Of a stretch of 64,000 nucleotides of DNA, positions 16,079-25,600 are shown one piece after another. Origin of the DNA: an uncultured Eubacteriales bacterium (GTDB taxonomy: Bacteria > Bacillota > Clostridia > Oscillospirales > CAG-382). The notes beneath the pieces are model-generated. The model did not search any database, was not told the origin of the DNA, and saw only the letters and a program-made list of their open reading frames with translations. Positions within the stretch are counted from its first letter, which is position 1. Every line of letters begins with the position of its first letter. A program made the translations under genes and the position numbers. The DNA is taken from NCBI GenBank assembly GCA_934502885.1, contig CAKSUT010000002.1, positions 186,001-250,000 on the forward strand. The letters are read 5' to 3'.

Positions 16079-17137
16079 TTACAGACCGAGAGGAAATTCG
16101 AGAGGCTGTCCCTTTTCAACCGACTCAAAACCTGCCTCCATTACCTTAAGAACACGCATAACCTCATCGTGCTTGATAAGCTGCTCTTCTCTGCCCTCTA
16201 TTGCGGCGCAGAAATTTCTGTAGAAGTCATGAACGTCGGACGAAGGACGAGGTACGGTGTAGGTATCGGTAGTTATCTCGTCACGGGGAGCCATGGTTTT
16301 GGTAAGACCGGCAGCCGTCTGAACCGGCATAACGTCGCTTTCATGCCATGCCTTGCACTTGACGACCTGAGTTTCCTCTCTCCAGTCTCTGATAAGAGCG
16401 GTTCCCTTCTTTGCCTGCATATAGAATCTCGGAAGCGCTATAAAGTTGTATGTGCCTACTTCAATGTATGCGTTTGCGCCGTTATCGAAAGCAAGCTCAA
16501 GCTTGAAGCCGTCGTCAACTTCAAAGTTTGTGGTATGCTCAAAACGGCAATAGAGCTTCTTTATCATTCTGCCCTTGTATATCTGAAGCATCTGGTCGAT
16601 AAGGTGAACGCCCCAGTCGAGAAGCATTCCGCCGCCGTGTTCCTTAACGCCGCGCCAGTCGCTCGGTATACCTCTCGAACCGTGTATTCTCGATTCGATA
16701 TTGAATACCTCTCCTATTTCGCCGCTCTCGTAAATCTGCTTCATCGCAAGGAAGTCAACGTCCCAACGGCGGTTCTGATGCACGGTGAAATGCGCGCCGC
16801 TCTTATGGCAGGCATCTATCATCTCCTGAAGATCCTCGTGGCAGAGTGCAACGGGCTTTTCGCAGATGGTATTCTTTCCGGCAAGAAGACACTTTATAAC
16901 GGTCTCCTTATGTACGTCGTTCGGTATTGCGACGGTGACAAGGTCAACGTCCTTATCCGCAAGAACGGCGTCGAGGCTTTCGTATGCCTTTATACCGTTC
17001 TGACGTGCAAGCTCCGCCTTTTTGGGGTCGATATCATATATACCGGCAAGATTTACGACATCGCTCTTGAGAGCGTTTCTCGTGTGCCAGCCGCCCATTC
17101 CGCCGTATCCGATAACACAAAGATTATGCTTTTTCAT
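16079..17137 (-). CDS. Gfo/Idh/MocA-family oxidoreductase
   Basis: A 352-residue NAD(P)-dependent sugar or inositol dehydrogenase-type enzyme. The N-terminal Rossmann fold starts with VIGYGGMGGWHTRNAL, the family EKP motif is TICEKPVALC at about residue 95, and the C-terminal alpha/beta domain includes GGGMLLDWGVHLIDQML with the expected histidine. The substrate cannot be assigned; sugars, inositols and their keto forms are typical. It is a monocistronic unit: its own promoter lies about 150 bases upstream and its own terminator lies downstream. Confidence 0.9.
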   Translation of the reverse strand: MKKHNLCVIGYGGMGGWHTRNALKSDVVNLAGIYDIDPKKAELARQNGIKAYESLDAVLADKDVDLVTVAIPNDVHKETVIKCLLAGKNTICEKPVALCHEDLQEMIDACHKSGAHFTVHQNRRWDVDFLAMKQIYESGEIGEVFNIESRIHGSRGIPSDWRGVKEHGGGMLLDWGVHLIDQMLQIYKGRMIKKLYCRFEHTTNFEVDDGFKLELAFDNGANAYIEVGTYNFIALPRFYMQAKKGTALIRDWREETQVVKCKAWHESDVMPVQTAAGLTKTMAPRDEITTDTYTVPRPSSDVHDFYRNFCAAIEGREEQLIKHDEVMRVLKVMEAGFESVEKGQPLEFPLGL

Positions 17138-17283
17138 AAAATCACGTTCCTTTCGCAGCGGACGGCAACATCACCGAACCGCAGATATACACTCTCGCCG
17201 ATTTTTACGGCATTAGCACCGCCGCCCGGTTTTACCGCCGAAAACGAGGGTTCGGAGTCATCACAACATTCTCCGACACCGTA

Positions 17284-17312
17284 ATTATACTGTTAAAATT
17301 TGAATATTACAA
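17284..17312 (-). promoter_or_regulatory. Promoter of the Gfo/Idh gene
   Basis: Minus strand -35 TTGTAA (17307-17312), 17-base spacer, -10 TATAAT (17284-17289). It implies a 5' leader of about 140 bases, in which I recognise no known riboswitch. Confidence 0.7.
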
Positions 17313-17440
17313 TTCGAAAACAAGTATATCTTTCAAATTTTATCGGATATTTTGTTAATTTCGTCTGCGTCGTAAAATCGGTGCGAAACACATCTTTAAA
17401 CAAAATTAAGAAAACCCTCACCTATTTATTAAGAAATACG

Positions 17441-17449
17441 TGGTACAAT
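17441..17449 (+). promoter_or_regulatory. Extended -10 promoter of the two-component system
   Basis: TGGTACAAT (TG at 17441-17442, -10 at 17444-17449) with only a poor -35, about 30 bases upstream of the response-regulator start. The rest of 17138-17480 holds only this and the opposing Gfo/Idh promoter. Confidence 0.6.
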
Positions 17450-17480
17450 GGTATCGTAAAAAGAAGTTGGAGGCAGCGGC

Positions 17481-18227
17481 ATGAACGAACAGAAGCAAAC
17501 GATTCTTGTGGTGGACGACGACAGGGAGATAGTGGAGAGTATATGTATCTTCCTGCGTGCGGAGGGGTATGAGGTGCTTAAAGCATACGACGGTCTCGAC
17601 GCACTCGAGATTTTGGGTGAAAACGAGGTGCACCTTGTGCTGTTGGACATAATGATGCCGGAGCTTGACGGAATAGAGGCTCTTATGACGCTTCGCAAAA
17701 CGAAAAACATTCCCGTCATTCTGATATCGGCAAAGTCCGAGGACAACGACAAAATCTTAGGTCTTACCGCCGGTGCGGACGACTACATAACGAAGCCTTT
17801 CAATCCGTCCGAGCTTGTGGCGAGAGTGAAATCGCAGCTGCGGCGGTATATGTACCTCGGAGGCATGGAGACGGTTCAGGAAACGGGCGTCCCGTCGTCG
17901 TCCGTGAAGATAGGCGGTCTTGTACTCGACCGCGACTCAAAGTCGGTAACGGTTGACGGAGAGGACGCGCATCTGACTCCGATTGAGTACAGAATACTCG
18001 AGCTTCTCTGCACAAACAAGGGAAAGGTGTTTTCCACCGACGAAATATACCGCAAGGTGTGGAACGAGACGGTTGCTGTGGGCGACAACACTATTGCCGT
18101 GCATATCCGTCACATTCGCGAAAAGATTGAGATAAATCCGAAAGAGCCGAGGTATCTCAAGGTAGTATGGGGAATAGGCTACAAAATTCAGGACACCGGC
18201 AAAAATCCGGGAGGAGGTAAGGTATGA
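17481..18227 (+). CDS. OmpR/PhoB-family response regulator
   Basis: A 248-residue two-component regulator. The receiver domain (about residues 8-122) has acidic pocket VVDDD, phosphoacceptor D56 in VLLDIMMPELDG, and the conserved lysine in TKPFNPSELVARV. The C-terminal winged-helix domain (about 145-240) includes LTPIEYRILELLCTNKGKVF and the recognition-helix region TIAVHIRHIREKIE. It resembles VanR/PhoB types. TTGGAGG sits 7 bases ahead of the ATG. Its stop overlaps the kinase start by 4 bases (18224-18227), so the pair is translationally coupled. Confidence 0.95.
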   Translation: MNEQKQTILVVDDDREIVESICIFLRAEGYEVLKAYDGLDALEILGENEVHLVLLDIMMPELDGIEALMTLRKTKNIPVILISAKSEDNDKILGLTAGADDYITKPFNPSELVARVKSQLRRYMYLGGMETVQETGVPSSSVKIGGLVLDRDSKSVTVDGEDAHLTPIEYRILELLCTNKGKVFSTDEIYRKVWNETVAVGDNTIAVHIRHIREKIEINPKEPRYLKVVWGIGYKIQDTGKNPGGGKV

Positions 18228-20368
18228 AACGCTTTTTACGAAACACTTACGTCAAGCTTTTCGCGGTAATATTCTCGGTCGTGTGCGTATGGATGTGCGT
18301 ATACGAGGGAATGGGCATACTTTCCGGGATTTACGGTACAGGATACCTTTTTGAAGAAAACTTCTCGGATTCGAGGGCCTCGGGAAATCTTGAACGTTCG
18401 ATAATAAACTATTCGGGTGCAGTACTCGACGGTCTCGGCGAAAAGTATTCGGCGTTTCTTTCTAAAGATGAGCTTGAGAAAGTGCTTGATGAGGAAATGC
18501 GCTCATTCGAACCGGAGAAAAGAGAAATCGAGTATTTTATTGAAATCACGGTTGACGGAGAAAAAACCGTTCTTACGAACACCTCTTTCCGCGACAAGAA
18601 TTATTTCGACGAAAACCTCGGAGTTTGTGTCCCGAATTCAAGCCTACTCCCTTTCATAGACAAGATTATACAAAGCTGCGCCGATGCGGATGCGGCTAAA
18701 CGTGATGAAACAAATCTCCGTGACGTTGAAGCGGTTGCGACGGACGGAGAAGAAACCGAATTTGTTCCGGCAAACGTGAGCGTAAAGGCGTATTTCGGGT
18801 ACAACACAAATTTTTGCGCAAAGGTGCGTGATAATTGGAATGCGGCAAAGACTGACATCACATCAAAGGTAAACATGCTTCTCCTGTTTGCTGCGCTCAC
18901 GTTCATTCTCATCGTTTACATTCTCTGGATGTGCGGCAAGGACGCCGACGGCAATTTCTGCACGCTGTTCTACGACAGGATGTTCGCGGAGTTCAATCTC
19001 CTGATACTCGCCGCTGTTCTCGCCGCCTCTCTGTTTGCTTTCGAGTCGGTAATTGATGCATTTGACGTTTCCTCGCAATCCATAAACAGTTCTATTTTCG
19101 TAAGAGTTCTTTGCTTCGGTGCGTCGTTTGCTTATCTTGCCGTACTTAACTGCGTGCTGTCGTTTGTCAGAAACGCAAAGAGCGGAATGCTTCTCAAAAG
19201 GTCGGCGATATTCAGAGCCGCAAAGCTTATTCTCACCGCCGCGGCAAAACTCGTGAAATTCACCGTGTCCGCAATACGCCGCCTTTTCGCGCGCATAGGA
19301 AAGCATCTTCATATGATGCGCCGCGCACTCTCGGAAAAGCTCTCGGTTTACATCTTGCTCCTCTTTACGCTTTACTCTCTGATACTGTTTGTGATAACGG
19401 TGTTCTTCATGGGCTTCGACGGCTCGGTACAGATGGCGATTCTCGGAATTATCGTCTACCTCTGCGCCTGCTTTGCCATTGCAAAGGTACTTTTCGGATT
19501 TAACGTTCTCAAGCGTGGCATATTCGCAATGAAGGACGGCGAAATAGGAAAGCAGATAGTCGGCTGCCCAAAAGGAGTAGTCGGAGATGTTGCGGAGGCG
19601 ATAAACACGATAAGCGACGGACTCACGCTCGCCGTGGAGAACGAAACGAAAGCGGAGCGCATGAAAGCGGAGCTTATAACCAACGTGTCGCACGACCTCA
19701 AAACGCCGCTGACCTCGATAATCAACTATTCAAACCTTCTCTGCGAGATGAAGCTCACGCCGACCGAGGCAAACGACTACGCAAAAATAATCAAGCGCAA
19801 GAGTGAAAGACTCAAGAACATGACCGCCGATCTTTTCGACATATCGAAGGCTCAAAGCGGAAATGAGAAGGCGGATCTCAAAGAGATCGACCTTGCGGTG
19901 CTTGCGCGTCAGTCGGCTGCGGAACATGAAAGCGCCGCCGAAAAGCAGAAGCTCGGCATTCAGCTGTCCGTTCCCGAAGGCAACTACACGATAATCGCCG
20001 ACGGCAACAAGCTCTCAAGGGTGTTCGACAACCTCCTCGTGAACGCCGTGAAATACTCGCTCTCGGGAACACGCATTTACATTGTTCTCTCCGAGAACGG
20101 CGAGTCCGTCCGCGCCGAGATAAAGAACATCTCCTCCTACCCTCTCGATTTCGATCCCAGCGAAATAACCGACCGCTTTGTCAGAGGCGAAAAGTCGAGG
20201 ACGACCGACGGCAACGGTCTGGGACTTGCCATTGCAAAGAGCTACACGGAGCTTTGCGGAGGAAAATTCTCGATAGTAACCGACGGAGATCTCTTCAAAG
20301 CGATACTCGAATTCAACGAGGTAAAAAAAGAAACACCGAATACCGAAACGGAAAACGGCGCGGAATAA
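18224..20368 (+). CDS. Membrane sensor histidine kinase
   Basis: A 714-residue kinase paired with the preceding regulator. The N-terminal membrane segment (about residues 10-32) is followed by an extracytoplasmic sensor of about 185 residues and then several more membrane spans between about 218 and 430. The membrane region is therefore unusually large for a VanS/PhoR-type kinase. A HAMP-like linker leads to the H-box ELITNVSHDLKTPLTSIINY, with phosphorylated H490. The ATPase domain has the N-box NLLVNAVKYS and G2 box GNGLGLAIAKSY. The signal is unknown. No transporter is adjacent, so this is not an obvious bacitracin-type resistance module. Confidence 0.93.
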   Translation: MKRFLRNTYVKLFAVIFSVVCVWMCVYEGMGILSGIYGTGYLFEENFSDSRASGNLERSIINYSGAVLDGLGEKYSAFLSKDELEKVLDEEMRSFEPEKREIEYFIEITVDGEKTVLTNTSFRDKNYFDENLGVCVPNSSLLPFIDKIIQSCADADAAKRDETNLRDVEAVATDGEETEFVPANVSVKAYFGYNTNFCAKVRDNWNAAKTDITSKVNMLLLFAALTFILIVYILWMCGKDADGNFCTLFYDRMFAEFNLLILAAVLAASLFAFESVIDAFDVSSQSINSSIFVRVLCFGASFAYLAVLNCVLSFVRNAKSGMLLKRSAIFRAAKLILTAAAKLVKFTVSAIRRLFARIGKHLHMMRRALSEKLSVYILLLFTLYSLILFVITVFFMGFDGSVQMAILGIIVYLCACFAIAKVLFGFNVLKRGIFAMKDGEIGKQIVGCPKGVVGDVAEAINTISDGLTLAVENETKAERMKAELITNVSHDLKTPLTSIINYSNLLCEMKLTPTEANDYAKIIKRKSERLKNMTADLFDISKAQSGNEKADLKEIDLAVLARQSAAEHESAAEKQKLGIQLSVPEGNYTIIADGNKLSRVFDNLLVNAVKYSLSGTRIYIVLSENGESVRAEIKNISSYPLDFDPSEITDRFVRGEKSRTTDGNGLGLAIAKSYTELCGGKFSIVTDGDLFKAILEFNEVKKETPNTETENGAE

Positions 20369-20374
20369 AACGCA

Positions 20375-20414
20375 ACAGGGGACTGCAAAAAACAGTCCCC
20401 TGTCTGTCGTTTTT
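20375..20414 (+). terminator. Intrinsic terminator of the two-component operon
   Basis: An 11-bp perfect stem (20375-20385 with 20393-20403), 7-base loop, then a T tract at 20410-20414. It closes the kinase gene. Confidence 0.9.
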
Positions 20415-20436
20415 AAGGAAAGCGTTTCCGGTGCAA

Positions 20437-20458
20437 TTGTGCGCACAACGTGCGCGCA
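20437..20458. repeat. GC-rich palindrome, copy 1
   Basis: The perfect 12-base palindrome TTGTGCGCACAA (20437-20448) is followed by CGTGCGCGCA, so the whole can fold as a hairpin. The core decamer TGTGCGCACA recurs at 20907-20916. It lies just after the stop of the Dabb gene. Confidence 0.6.
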
Positions 20459-20749
20459 TTAAAGATCGTAATCGACCGATATGCTCTTCTCCGTGACGGC
20501 GTGCATATGCTTCTTTACAACGCCGCAGTGGTATGGGTCGTTCTGATAAACGTCAAGCATCTCGCGCGACTCGAGAGTGACGGCAAGAATCACGTCGTAG
20601 GAACGTCCGGAATGAAGAAAATCGACGCCTGCTTCTATGCCCTTTAAGTAATCGATGTTGCCTTTCATCGAAAGAAGCACTTCTTTCGCCTTTTCGCAGT
20701 TTTCGGGTGTGGGGTCGAGAAGCTTAAAGCAAACTATATGTTTTATCAT
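20459..20749 (-). CDS. Dabb-family (stress-responsive A/B barrel) protein
   Basis: A 96-residue ferredoxin-like dimeric alpha/beta-barrel protein: MIKHIVCFKL at the N-terminus, a central VDFLHSGRSYDVILAVTLES, and the typical Y..DP.H..V sequence (YQNDPYHCGVVKKHM). Family members have been linked to stress or to small-molecule binding, and most lack a known reaction. The start at 20749 has AGGAG 6 bases upstream; the in-frame ATG at 20788 has none. It appears to be a single-gene unit between two copies of a GC-rich palindrome. Confidence 0.88.
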   Translation of the reverse strand: MIKHIVCFKLLDPTPENCEKAKEVLLSMKGNIDYLKGIEAGVDFLHSGRSYDVILAVTLESREMLDVYQNDPYHCGVVKKHMHAVTEKSISVDYDL

Positions 20750-20802
20750 TGTCTCTCCTGTCCGATGCCGCGGCATTCCGGCGAGCATCTTTTTTTATTT
20801 GG

Positions 20803-20837
20803 CGCACCAAGGTACACCAGTGGGACACCATGGTGCG
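20803..20837. repeat. Imperfect inverted repeat between the AraC and Dabb genes
   Basis: CGCACCAAGG (20803-20812) pairs with CCATGGTGCG (20828-20837) with one mismatch. There is no T tract on the minus strand. It could be an operator or an mRNA 3' structure. Confidence 0.4.
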
Positions 20838-20903
20838 TATTCTCTTTTCAGTATACCACACTTTTTCGCCGATATGTGTAACCCGTGTAAAGCTTTCTTA
20901 AAC

Positions 20904-20931
20904 AAATGTGCGCACATATGCGCGCACATTT
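20904..20931. repeat. GC-rich palindrome, copy 2
   Basis: A 10-bp perfect inverted repeat (20904-20913 with 20922-20931) containing the 12-base palindrome ATGTGCGCACAT. It lies immediately after the stop of the AraC-family gene and shares its core with 20437-20448. Confidence 0.65.
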
Positions 20932-20940
20932 GCGCAGATG

Positions 20941-21798
20941 TCACTTCTCCGCGTCTTTTGCACGGATTCTCTTTCTGTACTCCGTCGGAGGTATGCCGAA
21001 GCGGCGCCTGAATATGCGGCTGAAATAAAGCGGGTCTCTGTAGCCGACGCTTGCCGACACCTCTGAAACGGTGAGCGTTGTTTTGTCGAGAAGCTTCTTT
21101 GCGTCCTCCATGCGTGCGTCCTCCAGAAATTCCGTCGGCGTTCTGCCGGTTGCCTCTTTGAAAACGACCGCAAACCTTGCCGTACTCATGCCGCACATTG
21201 CCGCATAGTACGGTATTTTTTTCGGTGCGCGCCTCTCCCAGCTCAGCTGCATAACCGCACGGAGTACTCTCGACGATGCAGAGTCCGGAGTGATTTCCTT
21301 TCGGCTTCCGGAAAGTGCGTCCATAAGTTGCAAAAACAGCGAATTTACGTGAAGCTTCTCGTTATTGAGCTTCTGCGCAAGCATTATCTGCGTGAATATT
21401 TCCTCCGCAAGACGGCTCACTTCTCCGCAGTACACGCCGCTTTTGCAAAATCCGCACTGCGAAAGTATTTCGGGCACGGCATAGCCGGTGAAGTGAATCC
21501 AGAAGTTCTCGGTTTTGTCCTCGCGGTAGTACGTGAGCTTCTGCTTCTCGTTCGGGTAATAGACAATGACGTCACCCGGAAGAGCTTCTGCGTCCGAACC
21601 GTTTATTTCGGCAAGTATTCTGCCGCTTATGACGTAGAGAATATAGTAATCGGGTCTGCCGTTTTCGCGCAGAGTGATATACACATCGGATTTATTTCTG
21701 AGGTCCCGTCGGCTGATATCGCAGTTGTTTACAATTATGTACTCCTTAGGCTCAGACTCATACGGAAGGTCTGGCCCCGTCCAATATGTTATGCTCAT
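20941..21798 (-). CDS. AraC-family transcriptional regulator
   Basis: A 285-residue regulator. The N-terminal cupin-like effector domain (about residues 15-140, with GDVIVYYPNEKQKLTYY) precedes a C-terminal double helix-turn-helix (about 185-280), with MSTARFAVVFKEATGRTPTE and the signature VSASVGYRDPLYFSRIFRRR. This architecture is typical of regulators of carbohydrate genes. It overlaps the upstream membrane-protein gene by 4 bases (21795-21798), so both come from one promoter. No obvious catabolic target is adjacent on this strand; the GH3 gene is divergent from the same region. Confidence 0.92.
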   Translation of the reverse strand: MSITYWTGPDLPYESEPKEYIIVNNCDISRRDLRNKSDVYITLRENGRPDYYILYVISGRILAEINGSDAEALPGDVIVYYPNEKQKLTYYREDKTENFWIHFTGYAVPEILSQCGFCKSGVYCGEVSRLAEEIFTQIMLAQKLNNEKLHVNSLFLQLMDALSGSRKEITPDSASSRVLRAVMQLSWERRAPKKIPYYAAMCGMSTARFAVVFKEATGRTPTEFLEDARMEDAKKLLDKTTLTVSEVSASVGYRDPLYFSRIFRRRFGIPPTEYRKRIRAKDAEK

Positions 21799-22382
21799 GC
21801 GTTCGCCCTCCGTCTCTCTTCGCGTTCCTTTTGCATTCTTATGAGTCTTTCGACCTTCGGTCGGTTATACCGTTGAATTATCACAAATTTGAAGTCGGCA
21901 AGGCACGCAAGAACCGAAGTTGCGGCAAACACCACCGGTTCTCCGAAAGGAATAATGAAAAGGAGAGGCACGAACGACAGGAGCATTATTATTCTGTGTA
22001 CAAGCTCCGCCTGCTCCATGTTGTGCAAAAGCCCGCCGAGGGTGTTCCTGCGAAGATCAAACATTTCCGGCTGTGCCGTGATGACCTTTTTCTCCCACTT
22101 TTTGACACAGAGCTTTTCGTAGAGCTTCCGTTCAAAGGGGCGTATGCGAAAAAAGAACGAGTCGGGGTTAAACTCACGTTTTTTGAAAAAAGACGCAACC
22201 GCCGTTCCGACCGCAAGGCGCATTCCGAAGTGGTACGACACCGTAAGAAAGGTTATGCACACACTGAGTAAAAAAACGCCGCCGTACACTCTGTGAAGCA
22301 CGTAAAACAACGCCGTCATAACTACCGACAATACGGTGAAGCAAATCATAAAGACAAAGGTTCTCGAAGTGCTTTTTTTCAT
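21795..22382 (-). CDS. Membrane protein resembling glycosyl-4,4'-diaponeurosporenoate acyltransferase (CrtO-like)
   Basis: A 195-residue protein with about four membrane segments. It has the central cytoplasmic motif RPFERKLYEKLCVKKWEKKV and a C-terminal IIQRYNRPKVERL. These match the CrtO-like acyltransferase family (PF18927), of which many clostridial members occur without any carotenoid genes. No carotenoid pathway is present here, so the true acyl acceptor is unknown. The start at 22382 is set by a promoter whose -10 ends at 22408, which excludes the longer frame starting at 22436. A G-rich ribosome binding site precedes the ATG. Confidence 0.7.
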   Translation of the reverse strand: MKKSTSRTFVFMICFTVLSVVMTALFYVLHRVYGGVFLLSVCITFLTVSYHFGMRLAVGTAVASFFKKREFNPDSFFFRIRPFERKLYEKLCVKKWEKKVITAQPEMFDLRRNTLGGLLHNMEQAELVHRIIMLLSFVPLLFIIPFGEPVVFAATSVLACLADFKFVIIQRYNRPKVERLIRMQKEREERRRANA

Positions 22383-22407
22383 ACCGTCCCCCCCATTTTC
22401 ACTCAAT

Positions 22408-22436
22408 ATTGTAGCACATAATGCCGTTTCTGTCAA
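22408..22436 (-). promoter_or_regulatory. Promoter of the CrtO-like and AraC genes
   Basis: Minus strand -35 TTGACA (22431-22436), 17-base spacer, -10 TACAAT (22408-22413): near consensus. The start codon follows about 20 bases after the expected transcription start. Confidence 0.85.
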
Positions 22437-22616
22437 GTATAAGAAAATCCTCCATATATACAGAAAAAGAGTCCATTTACAAACAAAGCATTATGATTTA
22501 AAATATAGTTGGGCAGTTTAGACAATGAACCGTCTCGGTTGTCAATAAAACGTCGGCATTTTTGCTTTTCCGAAACACTGATTCACAAAAGCATGACATC
22601 ACGGCGGCATAGACGA

Positions 22617-22645
22617 TTTAAACCGGGCGGTAAATTGTATATAAC
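22617..22645 (+). promoter_or_regulatory. Possible promoter of the GH3 gene
   Basis: -35 TTTAAA (22617-22622), 17-base spacer, -10 TATAAC (22640-22645), 43 bases ahead of the GH3 start. It is weaker than most other promoters in this window, as expected for a regulated gene. The rest of 22437-22616 shows only a small hairpin (AACCG/CGGTT). Confidence 0.5.
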
Positions 22646-22687
22646 ATTCCCGAAAACCAACCACAACGGAAAGGATCGGTAACAGAA

Positions 22688-25600
22688 ATGAAAAAAGCTC
22701 TATCCGTAATCACGGCTCTGCTATTGCTTTCGGGCACGCTCTGTTCCTGCTTTGCCGCCGAAAAGGAAGGCGTACAAAGCGCAATTGTTTCGGAGGCACC
22801 CGTCTCAAACTACGTCGTGCGCGGCGACATCATAAAAGAGAACTATGCTCTGTCGCGCGAAGCCGCGACAGAGGGTATCGTGCTTCTCGAAAACGACGGC
22901 GCGCTTCCTCTCGCAAAAAGCGATTCCGTAACTCTTTTCGGTATCGGCAGCAAACGCCTCATAAAAGGCGGCTCCGGTTCGGGTCTTATTTATACAAAGT
23001 ATTTCGCAAGTCTCATAGACGGTATGTCGAACGCCGAAAAAGCGGGTCTAATAACGCTGAATGCCGGACTCAACGAAGCATACGAGGTTCACTATGCGGC
23101 GTGGCTTGAAGAGTACAAGGATCTCTCCGATATAGCGAGAGAGTCGAAGGAGATTTCCGAGCTTGCGCTCACCGACGAACAGGTTGCCGAGGCAAGAGCG
23201 GCGTCGAACACGGCGATTTACACGATAAGCCGCGTTTCCGGCGAAGGCGGCGATCGCGAGGCGGTAAAGGGAGACTACTATATAAGCGACGTCGAGGCGG
23301 CGAACCTTGCAAAGATAGATGCCGCAGGCTTTGACAAGTTTATTGTCATCCTCAACGCCGGAACTGCCGTTGACACGTCGTTCATAAACGACTATCAGAA
23401 TATCGACGCACTGGTTTTCGCGTGGCTTCCGGGTCTTGAGGGCGGAAATGCGCTTGCGGATATTCTCTGCGGCGAAGTGAATCCCTCGGGTAAGCTTGTT
23501 GACACGCTGGCAAAGTCTTTCGACGATTATCCCTCGTCAAAAAGCTTTTACGAAAGCAACGCCTACGTAAACTACAGCGAGGATATATATGTCGGCTACA
23601 GATACTTTGAGACCTTCGACCCGAAATATGAAAAGGTAAACTACTGCTTCGGCTACGGTATGTCGTACACGGATTTTGAATTTTCGGGCGACAGCATGAC
23701 AATTGACGGCGAGAACATCAAGGTATCGGTAAATGTTAAGAACACCGGAAAGGTCGCAGGAAAAGAGGTTGTACAGGTATACTATTCCGCACCGCAGGGA
23801 GTTCTCGGCAATCCCTCAAAGGAGCTTGCGGGCTACGCAAAGACCTCTCTTTTAGCTCCCGGAAAAACCGAAACGGTGACGGTGACGTTTCCGATAAACG
23901 ATATGGCGTCCTTCGACGACCTCGGCAAAACCGGAAACAAGGCGGCATACGTTCTCGAAGAGGGTGATTATGCGGTATACATAGGAAACTCCGTAAAGAA
24001 CGCAGGCGAGAGAGGAATCAAGGGCAAGTACACGCAGGAAGTGCTTACGGTAACCGAACAGCTCACCTCACGCATGACTCCGAAAAGTCTCAGAACACGT
24101 CTCACGGCAGACGGCACATACGAGTCCTTAAACGTACAGGAAACCGGAGAGGACGGAAGCTACAAGCTGAATCTCTCCGACGGCAGTGCAATTATAGAAG
24201 CCGAGGACTACCACAGAGCCTCCGACGGCATCGAAAGCACGGTCGTTCCGGAGCTTGATAACCTCAAGTACGTTGCAGGGCTTACAAACGGCAAATATCT
24301 TGAATACGACGTATCGGTAACGGAGGAATGCGAGCTTGGAATATCTCTCTCCTTGTCCAACTCCGCCGCCTCCGTTGCCGCTCCGTTCGTAATATACGTA
24401 AACGGAAAAGCTCTCCGCTCCTCTCCCGACATTTCAAAAACCGTCACCTCCGGCACATCTCCCGTATTTAAAGATTTCTCGTTCTCGTCATGCGTTTTCG
24501 CAAAGGGCAAGAACACCGTGAGAATTGAGTCGCAAAGCGATGACACAGGCACGCTCTTCCTCGACTCTTTCACGATAAAAACGGCAAACGAACGCCAGCG
24601 GATATCCGGCACGGGTACGAACACGGTTGAAGCGGAAAGTGCGACGGTACGATACGACAACGGCGACACGTCTCTTCCGATAAGCGACGAAGCGGCATTC
24701 GGCGAAATTCTCGTTGCCAAGATATCGAAAGCCGGAAAGTACCTCGAATACGAGCTTTACTGCGAAGAGGAAGGAACCTACGAAATGCTCTTCGCGTATG
24801 CGGCGACAACGAATTACACAACTCCTCTTGACGTTATAGTAAACGAAGTAAACCAGAACGTCTCTTACTCCATGCCGAAAACCTCTCCCGAGGGAACAAG
24901 TCCCTCAAACAACTCCTCCGCTTACTACAACACAAGCGCATGGATGTCGACACCTTTTAGGATCAAGCTTCCGCAGGGCTTTGTGACAATGCGTCTTCTT
25001 GCCAACGGCGGCTGTCCGAACCTCAACAAATTCACGCTCACCAAGGTATTCGAGCTTCCGGACGGTTATTCTCTTATTTCGGGAAGTGACGCCACGGCGG
25101 TTGAGGCTGAGGATTATTCCGTTGCTAACTCCGACGCCGAGGGACTTAACAAGATTGCCGCTTTCACAAAGAACGGGGAGATAATACTCAACTACCTTTC
25201 GAGCGACAACGGCGGACGTTATCTCGAATACAAGCTTTACTTTGAAAAAGCCGACACATACAACGTCACTATAAACTGTGCGGCAAGCACGAATGCGGAA
25301 GCTCCGTACACCTTCTACGCAAACGGCGAGCTTCTTGACGTCGGCGCGTACACAATCGCAAAGACCTCTCCTGTCGGTGCGTCAGCCGATGACGATATTT
25401 ACCACACCTACAAAGACGCCGTGACTCTTCCCATGACTTTCCCCAAGGGCGAGGTCACATTCAAAGTGCTTTGCGGCAAGGGGCAGATTCCTAACCTCAA
25501 CCGCTTCACCTTTGCGCCGCAGACAGCTGACACTCCCACCGATGACGATACTGTTCCCGATGGGTACACCGAGGTCGCAACGGATGGCGTTATGACGATA

